Below the pieces are notes generated by a model. It was not told the DNA's origin, ran no database searches, and saw nothing but the letters and a program-made list of their open reading frames with translations. Of a stretch of DNA of 15,425 bases, positions 1 to 6,418 are shown piece after piece (the first letter of the stretch is position 1; each line of letters starts with the position of its first letter). A program made the translations under genes and the position numbers. This DNA is from Nitrospirota bacterium (GTDB taxonomy: Bacteria; Nitrospirota; Nitrospiria; Nitrospirales; NS-4). Location of the stretch: NCBI GenBank assembly GCA_005877565.1, contig VBOK01000088.1:1-15425 (forward strand), written 5' to 3'.

Positions 1-256
1 GTTTGTAGTGGCAGGGAGGAATATCCGCTTGCAGTCGCTTCAAGAGAGAGCGCACCTTCATGTTGGGGGGAACGTCGCACACCCACACGTGCATGCCGGA
101 TTCTAATTCTACAAAATTCTGTTGCACGCGAAATTCCGGTTTTTCCATGAAATAGGCTGACAGAAATCCTGTGATGGCCTGCACCACCCAGGGGTGCTCT
201 TTCACATACCGGTAGCTGACCCGAAGCTCTACCACCTGACTCATGTGTTTAGTCAT
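1..256 (-). CDS. Hypothetical protein, partial (C-terminus beyond the window)
   Basis: The reading frame stays open from an ATG at 256 (reading leftwards) to the window edge, giving the first 85 residues of a protein I do not recognise. It begins MTKHMSQVVELRVSYRYV; a second in-frame ATG at 244 could also be the start. I prefer 256 because the upstream ATPase gene stops there with a one-base TGATG overlap, the usual mark of translational coupling. No Shine-Dalgarno is clear for either start. The visible part has alternating hydrophobic residues suggesting beta strands (for example VQQNFVELESGMHVWVCDVP), with no signal peptide, membrane segment or known motif. Its tight coupling to a P-loop ATPase suggests the two proteins work together, but that is inference and no function is proposed. 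Confidence 0.6.
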   Translation of the reverse strand, partial: MTKHMSQVVELRVSYRYVKEHPWVVQAITGFLSAYFMEKPEFRVQQNFVELESGMHVWVCDVPPNMKVRSLLKRLQADIPPCHYK

Positions 257-1131
257 CAGGTCCAGGGGGTCGGGCATGAGTTCTTGCCTTCAGCCGTGAT
301 GAAGTCGTTGAGCAGCCGACACCCGGCGAAGAGCGTCGCCTCCTCGTTCCGAATCCAGCGGCTGATGACACCCAGGTAGGCGAGCGTGTCCGCGACCGCC
401 TTCATGTCTCGTATGCCGGTGTCGGACTGGGCCAGGGTGGGATTCACCGGTTTACCGCGCTCGATCAGGTAACACAGCAGCCGCCGCTCGGGGCCCTCGC
501 CGCTCTCGGCCGCCAGGCGCCGAACAAAGGGTTCCCACTGACACCGCCCCATCGCAACGGCGCGCTCCAGGGTTCGGTGCTTCTCGTCACCTCCCCAGTC
601 CATATAATGGAGAAGCAACTTGGTCAGGTAGGGATGGTTCCCGGTCCACGCGGCCAAGCCAGGACTCGTGTCCCGGCCGATCAGCCGTCGCGTCTCCCCA
701 TCGAGAAGGACCGACAGCGGGACCACTCGGAAGGGCACGCCGGCCAATGTTCCGGAGCGGCCGAGCATGGTTCGCAATCGGCGCCCGCCGGTCACGACGA
801 TGCTGGCCGGTTTGGCCGCCGACACCCGCGCGAGCAGCGACTCGATCGCCGAGTCGGCGACGCTATCCAGATTATCCAGGACGACGATCGAGCCGGGCAC
901 CACGTCGATCCGGGGAGAAGGGTCGGCGCCAACATCTATCTCGAGCACCGTGTGGTCCGTCAGCCCTTTCAACGCGGTTCGAACCAGCGAGGTCTTGCCC
1001 AGTTTCGGCCCTCCGATCACCGCCAGGGACTCGCCTCGCGCGATTCGCCCACGCAGGTTCCTGACGAGCCCTCGGCGACCGATGAACGCGTCTCCGGTGG
1101 CGGGACAGGGAGTGAACGGTGGGATGACCAT
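256..1131 (-). CDS. STAND/AAA-like P-loop ATPase
   Basis: This 291-residue protein looks like an ATPase of the archaeal-ATPase/STAND kind. An F-I-G-R-R motif at 16-20 resembles the F/Y-x-G-R-x-x-E-L lead-in of those families. A Walker A motif (GGPKLGKT, 40-47) follows, then a Walker B-like strand ending VVLDNLD (83-89). TGNHPYL at 163-169 matches the G-x-x-P-Y-L motif after the core in these ATPases. The C-terminal ~90 residues look like a winged-helix-type tail. After the Walker B aspartate (D86) the usual acidic residue is Asn87, so hydrolysis could be slow or absent. The gene is the first of a minus-strand pair and its stop overlaps the next start. STAND ATPases often act as regulated switches, sometimes in conflict systems; substrate and role here are unknown. 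A generic AAA_16/ATPase_2 protein is the main alternative. Confidence 0.7.
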   Translation of the reverse strand: MVIPPFTPCPATGDAFIGRRGLVRNLRGRIARGESLAVIGGPKLGKTSLVRTALKGLTDHTVLEIDVGADPSPRIDVVPGSIVVLDNLDSVADSAIESLLARVSAAKPASIVVTGGRRLRTMLGRSGTLAGVPFRVVPLSVLLDGETRRLIGRDTSPGLAAWTGNHPYLTKLLLHYMDWGGDEKHRTLERAVAMGRCQWEPFVRRLAAESGEGPERRLLCYLIERGKPVNPTLAQSDTGIRDMKAVADTLAYLGVISRWIRNEEATLFAGCRLLNDFITAEGKNSCPTPWT

Positions 1132-1281
1132 AACCCACTACCCACTCTACCACAGTGAGATCAGACTAAGATCAAGACTGTCACCCGTGTCGTCGTCATG
1201 CCACCGGAGGACGTTCTCTGCCAACTCAGACGATGACGACTCAGGCTGTCTTGGGCAGGAGTGGGACATTCGACTTTGCTG

Positions 1282-1310
1282 TTGACCGCTCCCCCCTCCT
1301 TTGGTAGCCT
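1282..1310 (+). promoter_or_regulatory. Possible sigma-70-type promoter before the ftsK-like gene
   Basis: TTGACC at 1282-1287 is followed after 17 bases by TAGCCT at 1305-1310. The -35 box is good and the -10 box weak. The predicted start is near 1317, which is also the ATG of the short stub described next. The rest of 1132-1260 shows no gene. It has an 8-bp inverted repeat (GTCGTCAT at 1192-1199, ATGACGAC at 1233-1240) with a long spacer, which I do not interpret. Confidence 0.35.
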
Positions 1311-1316
1311 GCGCAC

Positions 1317-1361
1317 ATGCCTCGCACCGCCACTCCAACAACTCTCACCTGCAAGGATTGA
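1317..1361 (+). pseudogene. Possible 5' stub of a DUF1059-type gene (14 codons)
   Basis: An ATG at 1317 opens a 14-codon frame, MPRTATPTTLTCKD, closed by TGA at 1359-1361. The T-L-T-C-K-D end resembles the beginning of small DUF1059 proteins, which start with a short lead-in and a [LS]-x-C-K-D motif. It stops just where the base composition turns more A+T-rich, 19 bases before the ftsK-like start. I read it as a possible leftover of a gene replaced by the ftsK-like gene, or a short leader peptide. The match is only a few residues, so chance is quite possible. Confidence 0.25.
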
Positions 1362-1380
1362 AGCGAGATTGACAATATCC

Positions 1381-3276
1381 ATGTTCCGGATGTTAATTGA
1401 GAAATCCAAGGCGCTCCTACCCGAGGCAAGTACATTCTTTGAGCTACTCGGTTTTGCAATCCTTGCCTCGGGTATTTTTTCCGGCTTAGCACTTATTACC
1501 TACGACCCTACGGACTCGATCAAGCTCCCTGCTATTAATGAAAACTATGAAAATATGGTCGGACCCGCGGGTGCCTGGCTGGGTGATTTTTTGCTTAGCA
1601 CATTCGGCCTTGTGAGCTTGCTTATCGCATCGGTACTTTTCTTCTGGGGCGGAATGATGGCGCTCGGCTTTGTCCGCTGGCCCAAGACCAAACGTTTTGT
1701 CGGCTTTGCCCTCATCGTAGTGGTTTGTTGCGGACTCATTCATATTGACGAGCCAAATCCTCAAGGCACGCATCTGTCCAATGGTTTTGGCGGCGCGATC
1801 GGCACAACGCTTGGTAACACATTTCTCAACAGTGTCGGTTACGGTGGCGCCGTCATCGGTTTAATTTTTGCGGCCGTGGCCGGCCTGGTCGTTACGGGGA
1901 ACTTGACGGTTTCCAATACCGCAAGATTTGTTGAATACCTGCTCTTTCTGCTGCAACGCCTCATCAGTGACCCAGTAGGCAAAAAAGGGAAGAAGCCGAT
2001 CGCCTCGCTGCCCACATCTCAGACTAATGGAGAAGATGGTCAGCGTGCCACACAACCGATGACTGGAGATCAGGATGCAGAAAGTGAGATAGGAATCGAG
2101 GTTGACCTCACCTCCGCAGTCCCCAAACATGCAAAACCTGATGTCGACATTTTTCAAACGAGCAAGGCGAACTCCACAAAAAATGCTGACTTCAGCGCCC
2201 TGGTTAAGCAGCTCGAAACTCAACTCCATGAATTCAAGGTCGAAGGCAAGATCACCAACATTACGGTGGGCCCCGTAGTCACAACGCTGGAATATGAACC
2301 AGCCGCAGGAACGAAAGCTGCAAAAATTGTTGGCATTGCAAACGACATTGCCCGCATGTTGCGGACTCAAAGTGTGCGGGTGATTCCGGCGCTGCCCGGT
2401 AAGAACACCGTCGGTATTGAAATCCCCAGTGAGCAACGGAGAGTCATCCGTTTGGGCGATGTGCTCAAGAACACCAAGTTCCGTTCATCAGAAGTGATCC
2501 TGCCGGTGGCCCTTGGAGTCGACACCTTTGGTGAACCCGTGGTTGAAGATCTGGTACAAATGCCGCACCTCTTGATTGCCGGCACCACTGGGTCCGGCAA
2601 AAGCGTTTTTATCAATAACCTTATCGCCGGGCTCGTCTGCAAGAATACCGCCAAGGAGATGCGCTTCGTTTTTATCGACCCCAAGATGGTCGAATTGGCG
2701 GCGTACAAAAAATTGCCCCACCTTGCCTGCCCGGTGATCAGCGATATTAAAACCGATGCCAAAAACTTGCTGAACCGCATGGTGGAGGAGATGGAAATAC
2801 GCTACGAATCGATGCTCGCCCTCGAGACTCGAAATATTGAAGAGTTTAATGAGACGATCCGCAAACGCCGCCGCAGTGAATTTGTAAAATTCAACGGTAA
2901 ATGGCAGGCTTTACCCTATGTTGTTTTTCTTATTGATGAATTTGCCGACATGGTCTTTATGCTTGGCAAGGAGGCCGAGGAATTAATCACTCGCCTGGCC
3001 CAGAAAGCTCGGGCCGCCGGGATTCACCTGGTCATCGCCACCCAGCGTCCTTCCGTGGATGTGGTCACTGGCTTAATTAAGGCGAACTTCCCCACCCGCG
3101 TCGCCTTCCGCGTCCAGAGTGGGACCGACTCACGAGTTATTCTCGATCAGAGCGGCGCCGAAACCTTGCTCGGCAAAGGGGATCTGCTCTACCAATCGGC
3201 CGGCGCTACTCAACGATTGCACGCGGCATTGATAGAAGACAGCGAAGTCAAAAAATTAGTCAAAGCCTGCGCCTAA
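1381..3276 (+). CDS. ftsK: FtsK/SpoIIIE-type DNA translocase lacking the gamma domain
   Basis: An ATP-driven, membrane-anchored DNA pump of the FtsK/SpoIIIE family, which moves chromosome ends through the closing septum. The frame is open from 1261, but I start at ATG 1381 (631 aa), just before the first membrane segment; TTG 1369 and ATG 1390 are alternatives. Four hydrophobic segments in the first ~170 residues fit the FtsK 4-TM domain. A short acidic/polar linker follows, then the alpha/beta motor with Walker A GTTGSGKS (401-408), FIDPKMVEL, Walker B FLIDEFAD (D519, E520) and the RLAQKARAAGIH and ATQRPSVDV motifs. The protein ends at EDSEVKKLVKACA, right after the motor. The winged-helix gamma domain that reads KOPS/SRS sites and activates XerD is absent, and no frameshifted remnant follows. 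Composition is more A+T-rich than the flanks. It may be an accessory or acquired paralogue. Confidence 0.9.
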   Translation: MFRMLIEKSKALLPEASTFFELLGFAILASGIFSGLALITYDPTDSIKLPAINENYENMVGPAGAWLGDFLLSTFGLVSLLIASVLFFWGGMMALGFVRWPKTKRFVGFALIVVVCCGLIHIDEPNPQGTHLSNGFGGAIGTTLGNTFLNSVGYGGAVIGLIFAAVAGLVVTGNLTVSNTARFVEYLLFLLQRLISDPVGKKGKKPIASLPTSQTNGEDGQRATQPMTGDQDAESEIGIEVDLTSAVPKHAKPDVDIFQTSKANSTKNADFSALVKQLETQLHEFKVEGKITNITVGPVVTTLEYEPAAGTKAAKIVGIANDIARMLRTQSVRVIPALPGKNTVGIEIPSEQRRVIRLGDVLKNTKFRSSEVILPVALGVDTFGEPVVEDLVQMPHLLIAGTTGSGKSVFINNLIAGLVCKNTAKEMRFVFIDPKMVELAAYKKLPHLACPVISDIKTDAKNLLNRMVEEMEIRYESMLALETRNIEEFNETIRKRRRSEFVKFNGKWQALPYVVFLIDEFADMVFMLGKEAEELITRLAQKARAAGIHLVIATQRPSVDVVTGLIKANFPTRVAFRVQSGTDSRVILDQSGAETLLGKGDLLYQSAGATQRLHAALIEDSEVKKLVKACA

Positions 3277-3348
3277 GACCATATCCCCTCCACAATCTCG
3301 CTGATCCGGCCGGGAGGCGAGGCCGCTACGCGGTGCGACTTCCGTTTA

Positions 3349-3378
3349 TTGACACTGCGAACAGGCGTGTGTTATCCA
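3349..3378 (+). promoter_or_regulatory. Probable promoter of the 67-aa/422-aa gene pair
   Basis: A perfect TTGACA (3349-3354) is followed after 18 bases by TATCCA (3373-3378), with TG one base upstream (3370-3371) as an extended -10. This would give a leader of about 28 bases containing the Shine-Dalgarno GGTGGAG (3398-3404). A competing extended -10, TG-T-TATAGT at 3389-3397, lies so close to the gene that transcription would start on the GTG at 3404. I favour the first because it keeps the ribosome site. The rest of 3277-3412 shows no terminator with a T-run. Confidence 0.45.
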
Positions 3379-3412
3379 ACAGTCATCGTGTTATAGTGGT
3401 GGAGTGCTCACG

Positions 3413-3616
3413 ATGGAAACAACGCCGTTGTATATCCTGAGGCGTCCGGACGGCTCGTTTAAATATTACGTGAATCCCGACTACGCCAGAGAACAGGGGG
3501 TCAACCCCGACAATCTGATCTGCGTGGACATTCCGAGCTCAATCTACGCGACCGGCACCATCGACGACTTATCCACCTTCATCGCCAAGGAACTCGAAAA
3601 ACTGGGCCAACCATGA
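3413..3616 (+). CDS. Small hypothetical protein (67 aa)
   Basis: A 67-residue protein, METTPLYILRRPDGSFKYYV and onward, that I do not recognise. The start is the ATG at 3413, because GGTGGAG at 3398-3404 lies 8 bases upstream as a good ribosome site; an in-frame GTG at 3404 is the alternative. The first half looks strand-rich with many aromatic residues (Y-I-L-R-R, F-K-Y-Y-V), and the last ~15 residues look like an amphipathic helix (STFIAKELEKLGQ). There is no signal peptide or membrane segment. Its stop overlaps the start of the 422-aa gene as ATGA (3613-3616), so the two are almost certainly co-translated and the products probably work together. No function can be assigned. Confidence 0.75.
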   Translation: METTPLYILRRPDGSFKYYVNPDYAREQGVNPDNLICVDIPSSIYATGTIDDLSTFIAKELEKLGQP

Positions 3617-4881
3617 CTACCACCGCTCCCCCCCAGACGACGCTCACGCGGGCCCAGATCGAGACGGCCATTGCGGCGCTGCAGCCGGTCCAACGGGTCA
3701 TGGTCCGCCTCCTCCTGCTGCCCTACCTGGACCCGACACCCGAAGACATCGTCTTCATGGCCCGCGAGCGGTCCGAGCCGAACATGAGGGCCGGCTTGAA
3801 GCAAGGCGGCAGGTCGCAGGTGGCCCACGACAAGATCAGCGGGCTCCCCAAGGACTGGATCGTCGCGGTCGAGACCAAAGTCCAGCAGTTCCAAACCCAG
3901 CTCCGCTCGCAGCTCACCCGCTTGAATCTCCTGGCCGATTTCCTCACGGACTGCCTGGCAGGCCTGCAACTGGAGATCACGGCGACGGAGCAGTTGCTCG
4001 CCTCCGAATGCGAGATCGGTCCGGAGTCGCTCGAAGACCTGCGCGCGCAAGCCAAGCTCTCGCCGCTCACATACGCCCTGAAAAAGCTGGCCGCCAGAGC
4101 CGACAAGGGGGAGATCGAAGAAGCGGACTACGTTCGGGAGCGTCTGAGTCTGGAGTACCAGGCCCGCCTCCGGCAGCGCGACCGCTTTAAGAAGCGCCTC
4201 AACCTGGTTTTGCTGGAACGCCAGGCCAGCATACTGTCTTCCCTCTCCGATGAGTTTCTCGCCGAGATCTGGTGCATTGCCGTCGGTCCCATCACGAATC
4301 GACGCGTGAAGGCCGTCCAGGCGTACGTGAACGCGCTGGCCTCGACTCTGAAGTCCGGCCTCGACGCCGCCAGCTTCGCCGCAGCGGTCAACGCCGGTCT
4401 TGGCCCCCGGTTGGCGGGAGGAAGCAAGAACGAAGGGATCGGCAGCAAACCCGTGGACCTGGCCGGCGACCTGTGGACCCAGACCATCCTCGCGCTGGCG
4501 GCCGACCCGATCGCGCCCATCACTCCCAAACCCTGCGAGCACCCGGAAGGCGGGACCAAGGGCCTGACGGCCAAGCTTCGCAGCCTGGCGATCTACGAAC
4601 TGGGCGAAGACGAGGAAGTCAAGATGTGGCCACGGACAGTCCAATGCCTCAACTGCCTGACCGTGGTGCGAGCCGCCCAGCAAGAATCGGGCATAGTTGG
4701 ACGCTCCCTCGACGAGGTAGTGGTCCGGGTGAAGACCCGCTCGGCGTTTCCCCGCAAGGAGGCCGCCCCGGCCGCCCAGGAAGCTGCGCCTGCGCCGGAA
4801 GCGGAAGCGCTGGACCTGGAAGAGCGCTTGCGCCCTTTTATCGGAGACGACGCAGGCCAAGTGGGCGCCAAAAGCTGGTAA
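3613..4881 (+). CDS. Hypothetical protein (422 aa), helical with a possible zinc site
   Basis: A 422-residue, mostly helical, cytoplasmic-looking protein without recognisable family motifs. Residues ~90-215 are rich in charged and leucine heptads and probably form coiled coils. A Cys-x-His (C308, H310) and a C-x-x-C (C345, C348) could together bind zinc. Near the C-terminus a run of alanine, proline and glutamate (AAPAAQEAAPAPEAEAL) looks like a flexible linker before a short acidic tail. Translation appears coupled to the 67-aa gene through the 4-base ATGA overlap, with no good Shine-Dalgarno of its own. A long open frame on the opposite strand (3544-5004) covers the same stretch. I reject it because it reads through the tRNA, and the plus frame has the promoter, ribosome site and coupled partner. 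The function is unknown. Confidence 0.75.
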   Translation: MTTTAPPQTTLTRAQIETAIAALQPVQRVMVRLLLLPYLDPTPEDIVFMARERSEPNMRAGLKQGGRSQVAHDKISGLPKDWIVAVETKVQQFQTQLRSQLTRLNLLADFLTDCLAGLQLEITATEQLLASECEIGPESLEDLRAQAKLSPLTYALKKLAARADKGEIEEADYVRERLSLEYQARLRQRDRFKKRLNLVLLERQASILSSLSDEFLAEIWCIAVGPITNRRVKAVQAYVNALASTLKSGLDAASFAAAVNAGLGPRLAGGSKNEGIGSKPVDLAGDLWTQTILALAADPIAPITPKPCEHPEGGTKGLTAKLRSLAIYELGEDEEVKMWPRTVQCLNCLTVVRAAQQESGIVGRSLDEVVVRVKTRSAFPRKEAAPAAQEAAPAPEAEALDLEERLRPFIGDDAGQVGAKSW

Positions 4882-4893
4882 GCACAGCTTTTG

Positions 4894-4902
4894 TGGGATA
4901 AT
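4894..4902 (+). promoter_or_regulatory. Possible extended -10 promoter of the tRNA gene
   Basis: TG-G-GATAAT at 4894-4902 is a good extended -10 box, 18 bases before the tRNA 5' end. The next bases are G+C-rich, as is common at stable-RNA promoters. No convincing -35 box is present at the expected distance; CTGGTA at 4875-4880 is the nearest. The box lies just after the stop of the 422-aa gene, so the tRNA could also be read through from that operon. Confidence 0.35.
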
Positions 4903-4920
4903 GAGCCGCAAGCTCGGGGT

Positions 4921-4996
4921 GGCGGTGTAGCTCAGTTGGTAGAGCAGCGGACTCATAAGCCGCGGGCCGGGGGTTCGATACCCTCCACCGCCACCA
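4921..4996 (+). tRNA. tRNA with CAT anticodon, probably elongator tRNA-Met
   Basis: A full 76-base cloverleaf with encoded CCA. The acceptor stem is GGCGGTG (4921-4927) with CACCGCC (4986-4992), then discriminator A and CCA (4994-4996). The D-arm is GCTC/GAGC with loop AGTTGGTA. The anticodon loop CTCATAA at 4952-4958 has CAT at 4954-4956. The variable loop has 5 bases, and the T-arm is GGGGG/CCCTC with loop TTCGATA. The first acceptor pair is G-C, so this is not an initiator with a mismatched end. It is either elongator tRNA-Met or the tRNA-Ile2 whose C34 becomes lysidine; Met is more likely from the overall sequence. The anticodon stem GCGGA/GCCGC has an A-G mismatch at 31-39, where most such tRNAs have A-U. 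Confidence 0.93.
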
Positions 4997-5009
4997 AAAA
5001 ACAATGAGT

Positions 5010-5549
5010 TCAGATTCCGGTAGCAGTCCGGCGCGACATCGAGCGGTTGCGCTGGGTTCCAGTGCAGAGGTCCTCTATAATCCCCACAAGCCGTTGCATT
5101 TCTCTCTCTTGGATGCCGACAAACTCAACCCCAACCACCCTTTCATACTTCCGGTCCACAAGATACAGGACCGCTGCGGCTTCAATCTCAAACAGCGGGT
5201 GACCGTCAGGCTCATAGATCCTGAGGCAAAAAAGCTCACCGGGAGGGATCGGGGTGTTCGTTTCTATCGCACAGCCTTGTCGAGACAGGTTGACCACGGT
5301 TCCCACCCCCGACACCTGCTGACCGGAAAAGGTCAGTTGGAACCGAACCGGAAACCGTACATACTCTCGAAGGTCATCGTAGCTGATGAGGCGGCGCCAC
5401 CCCCATTGAAAGGCGAGAAATCGGTGCGTGCAGAGCTGGCAGCGAAAGGGATAGATGCAGAGGAGGCCCCAAAGAGCCTCGCTCAGGCCCTCGCGTCGAG
5501 ACTGATGAACAAGGTTTTTTCTACAGTTGGGGCAATGCGGAAGCCCCAT
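5010..5549 (-). CDS. Zinc-ribbon plus PilZ-domain protein
   Basis: A 179-residue cytoplasmic protein with two parts. Residues 6-40 hold two C-x-x-C pairs (C6/C9, C37/C40), a zinc-ribbon-like knuckle. Residues ~58-160 form a PilZ domain with R-x-x-x-R (R61-R65) and N-x-S-x-x-G (N87-G92), the two motifs that grip c-di-GMP in this family. The remaining strands (LFCLRIYEPDG, AAAVLYLVDRKY, VVGVEFVG) fit the PilZ barrel. The start at 5549 is well supported: GGAGGA on the minus strand (plus-strand TCCTCC at 5556-5561) lies 6 bases upstream. The gene follows the transglycosylase gene after 27 bases, so they may share a transcript. It is expected to be a c-di-GMP-responsive regulator; its partner is unknown. 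Its 3' end faces the tRNA with a 13-base gap. Confidence 0.88.
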   Translation of the reverse strand: MGLPHCPNCRKNLVHQSRREGLSEALWGLLCIYPFRCQLCTHRFLAFQWGWRRLISYDDLREYVRFPVRFQLTFSGQQVSGVGTVVNLSRQGCAIETNTPIPPGELFCLRIYEPDGHPLFEIEAAAVLYLVDRKYERVVGVEFVGIQEREMQRLVGIIEDLCTGTQRNRSMSRRTATGI

Positions 5550-5576
5550 CGGAAATCCTCCATCTTGACAATCAAA

Positions 5577-6113
5577 TTAGATCATCTCCCGAGACACCTT
5601 TCTCCAACGCCGCATAAACTCCTCGGCTTGCTTTCGAGCCAGTCGGTTGTTACCGCCCTTATACAAGGCAATCGCCTTTTTAAGGTCGTAATTGGCGAGT
5701 TCTAATTTCTCTTTCAGGATGCGAACTCCCCACCTGACATCGAGGTCAATGTATCCGGACATCCCCGGTGTCTGCATCAATCCAGAATAGCCCTTATGGG
5801 AGATAGCCTTCCTGTCATAGTCCGATTCTGTCTTCATCAAGCAGAGGATCACGAACCCATTGAGGTCCGGGTTCTCTTCCACCGCGGCGTTCACGGCTTC
5901 GGCAATCGCATAAGCCTCCGTATATGACACTTTCGGGTTCCCACAAGGACTTGAACTCCGTATCAGATAGACATACTTGTCAATGAGTCGTGAACTCGAA
6001 AGCGTATAGACGTACCGATCACTGGCTAACGTATTCGTTTCGCTCGCGAGCACAATGACAAACAATACCGTTGAAACCAGAATAAGAATTGAATTGTAAA
6101 TAAACCTAGTCAT
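5577..6113 (-). CDS. SLT-type lytic transglycosylase, exported
   Basis: A 178-residue secreted or membrane-anchored protein. Residues 1-30 form a hydrophobic N-terminal segment (ILILVSTVLFVIVLA) that acts as a signal peptide or anchor. Residues ~64-165 match the soluble lytic transglycosylase fold: the catalytic Glu is E96 in the M-K-T-E-S motif, followed by the G-L-M-Q signature (111-114) and an A-L-Y-x-G-G element replacing the usual A-Y-N-x-G. Enzymes of this family cleave peptidoglycan to make room for growth or for secretion machines. At 178 aa it is small, with only the catalytic domain. The start ATG at 6113 lacks an obvious Shine-Dalgarno. The gene is visibly more A+T-rich than most neighbours. 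A PilZ gene follows after 27 bases, which could link wall cutting to c-di-GMP control (inference). Confidence 0.82.
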   Translation of the reverse strand: MTRFIYNSILILVSTVLFVIVLASETNTLASDRYVYTLSSSRLIDKYVYLIRSSSPCGNPKVSYTEAYAIAEAVNAAVEENPDLNGFVILCLMKTESDYDRKAISHKGYSGLMQTPGMSGYIDLDVRWGVRILKEKLELANYDLKKAIALYKGGNNRLARKQAEEFMRRWRKVSREMI

Positions 6114-6264
6114 AATTATTCGGGAATCGGAATGTACTGGCCAAAATCCACACCGAACTTCACGGTTAAGAGTAAGAACAAGAAAAGGGACGAGGCGCCT
6201 TTTCCAGTCAAGCCGAAAATGATTAAAGGCGCAATTCCTATTATGTAGGTTTAACCATACGAAA

Positions 6265-6281
6265 GGCGGGGTTGACCCGCC
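6265..6281. other. Strong hairpin in the intergenic region before the GGDEF gene
   Basis: GGCGGG (6265-6270) and CCCGCC (6276-6281) form a perfect 6-bp stem with loop GTTGA; outer AAA and TTT could extend it past a C bulge. It directly abuts copy A of the repeat described next. There is no clean T-run for an intrinsic terminator, so its role is open. The 305-base gap 6114-6418 also has a weaker 7-bp hairpin (GAAAAGG/CCTTTTC, 6182-6204). No convincing promoter was found there. Confidence 0.5.
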
Positions 6282-6319
6282 CCCTTTAACCCGACCCGGA
6301 GCCTATGTAAGGCTGGGCC
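6279..6319 (+). repeat. 41-bp direct repeat with hairpin, copy A
   Basis: These 41 bases match 8804-8844 at 37 positions with no gaps. The element starts GCCCCCTTTAA and ends AGGCTGGGCC. Inside, CCC, a two-base bulge and AGCCT pair with AGGCT and GGG around the loop ATGTA. It ends 99 bases before the GGDEF gene and has the same orientation relative to its downstream gene as copy B. It may be a regulatory leader, a protein-binding site or a small mobile repeat. Confidence 0.75.
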
Positions 6320-6418
6320 ACACCCCGGCCTTGCCCCCACAGGCGTAGTCGGCTAGACTGGCCAGCGATCACACCGCAGGCCATAGGAGTAGTCACCCGC
6401 AAAAGCGTCGAACTCGAC

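Noticed and set aside
3544..5004. 486-codon open frame on the minus strand
   Set aside because: It is antisense to the 422-aa gene and its first codons are the antisense of the tRNA. Long shadow frames are expected in GC-rich DNA, and no ribosome site or domain supports it.
4921..5040. Integration site at the tRNA 3' end
   Set aside because: No integrase gene and no second copy of the tRNA 3' end were found in the window.
5004..5705. 233-codon open frame on the plus strand
   Set aside because: It is antisense to the PilZ gene, which has both c-di-GMP motifs, cysteine pairs and a strong Shine-Dalgarno.
6242..6320. c-di-GMP-I riboswitch before the GGDEF gene
   Set aside because: AACCATACGAAAGG recalls part of the class, but the conserved GGGACGCAAAGCC core and the closing helix are missing.
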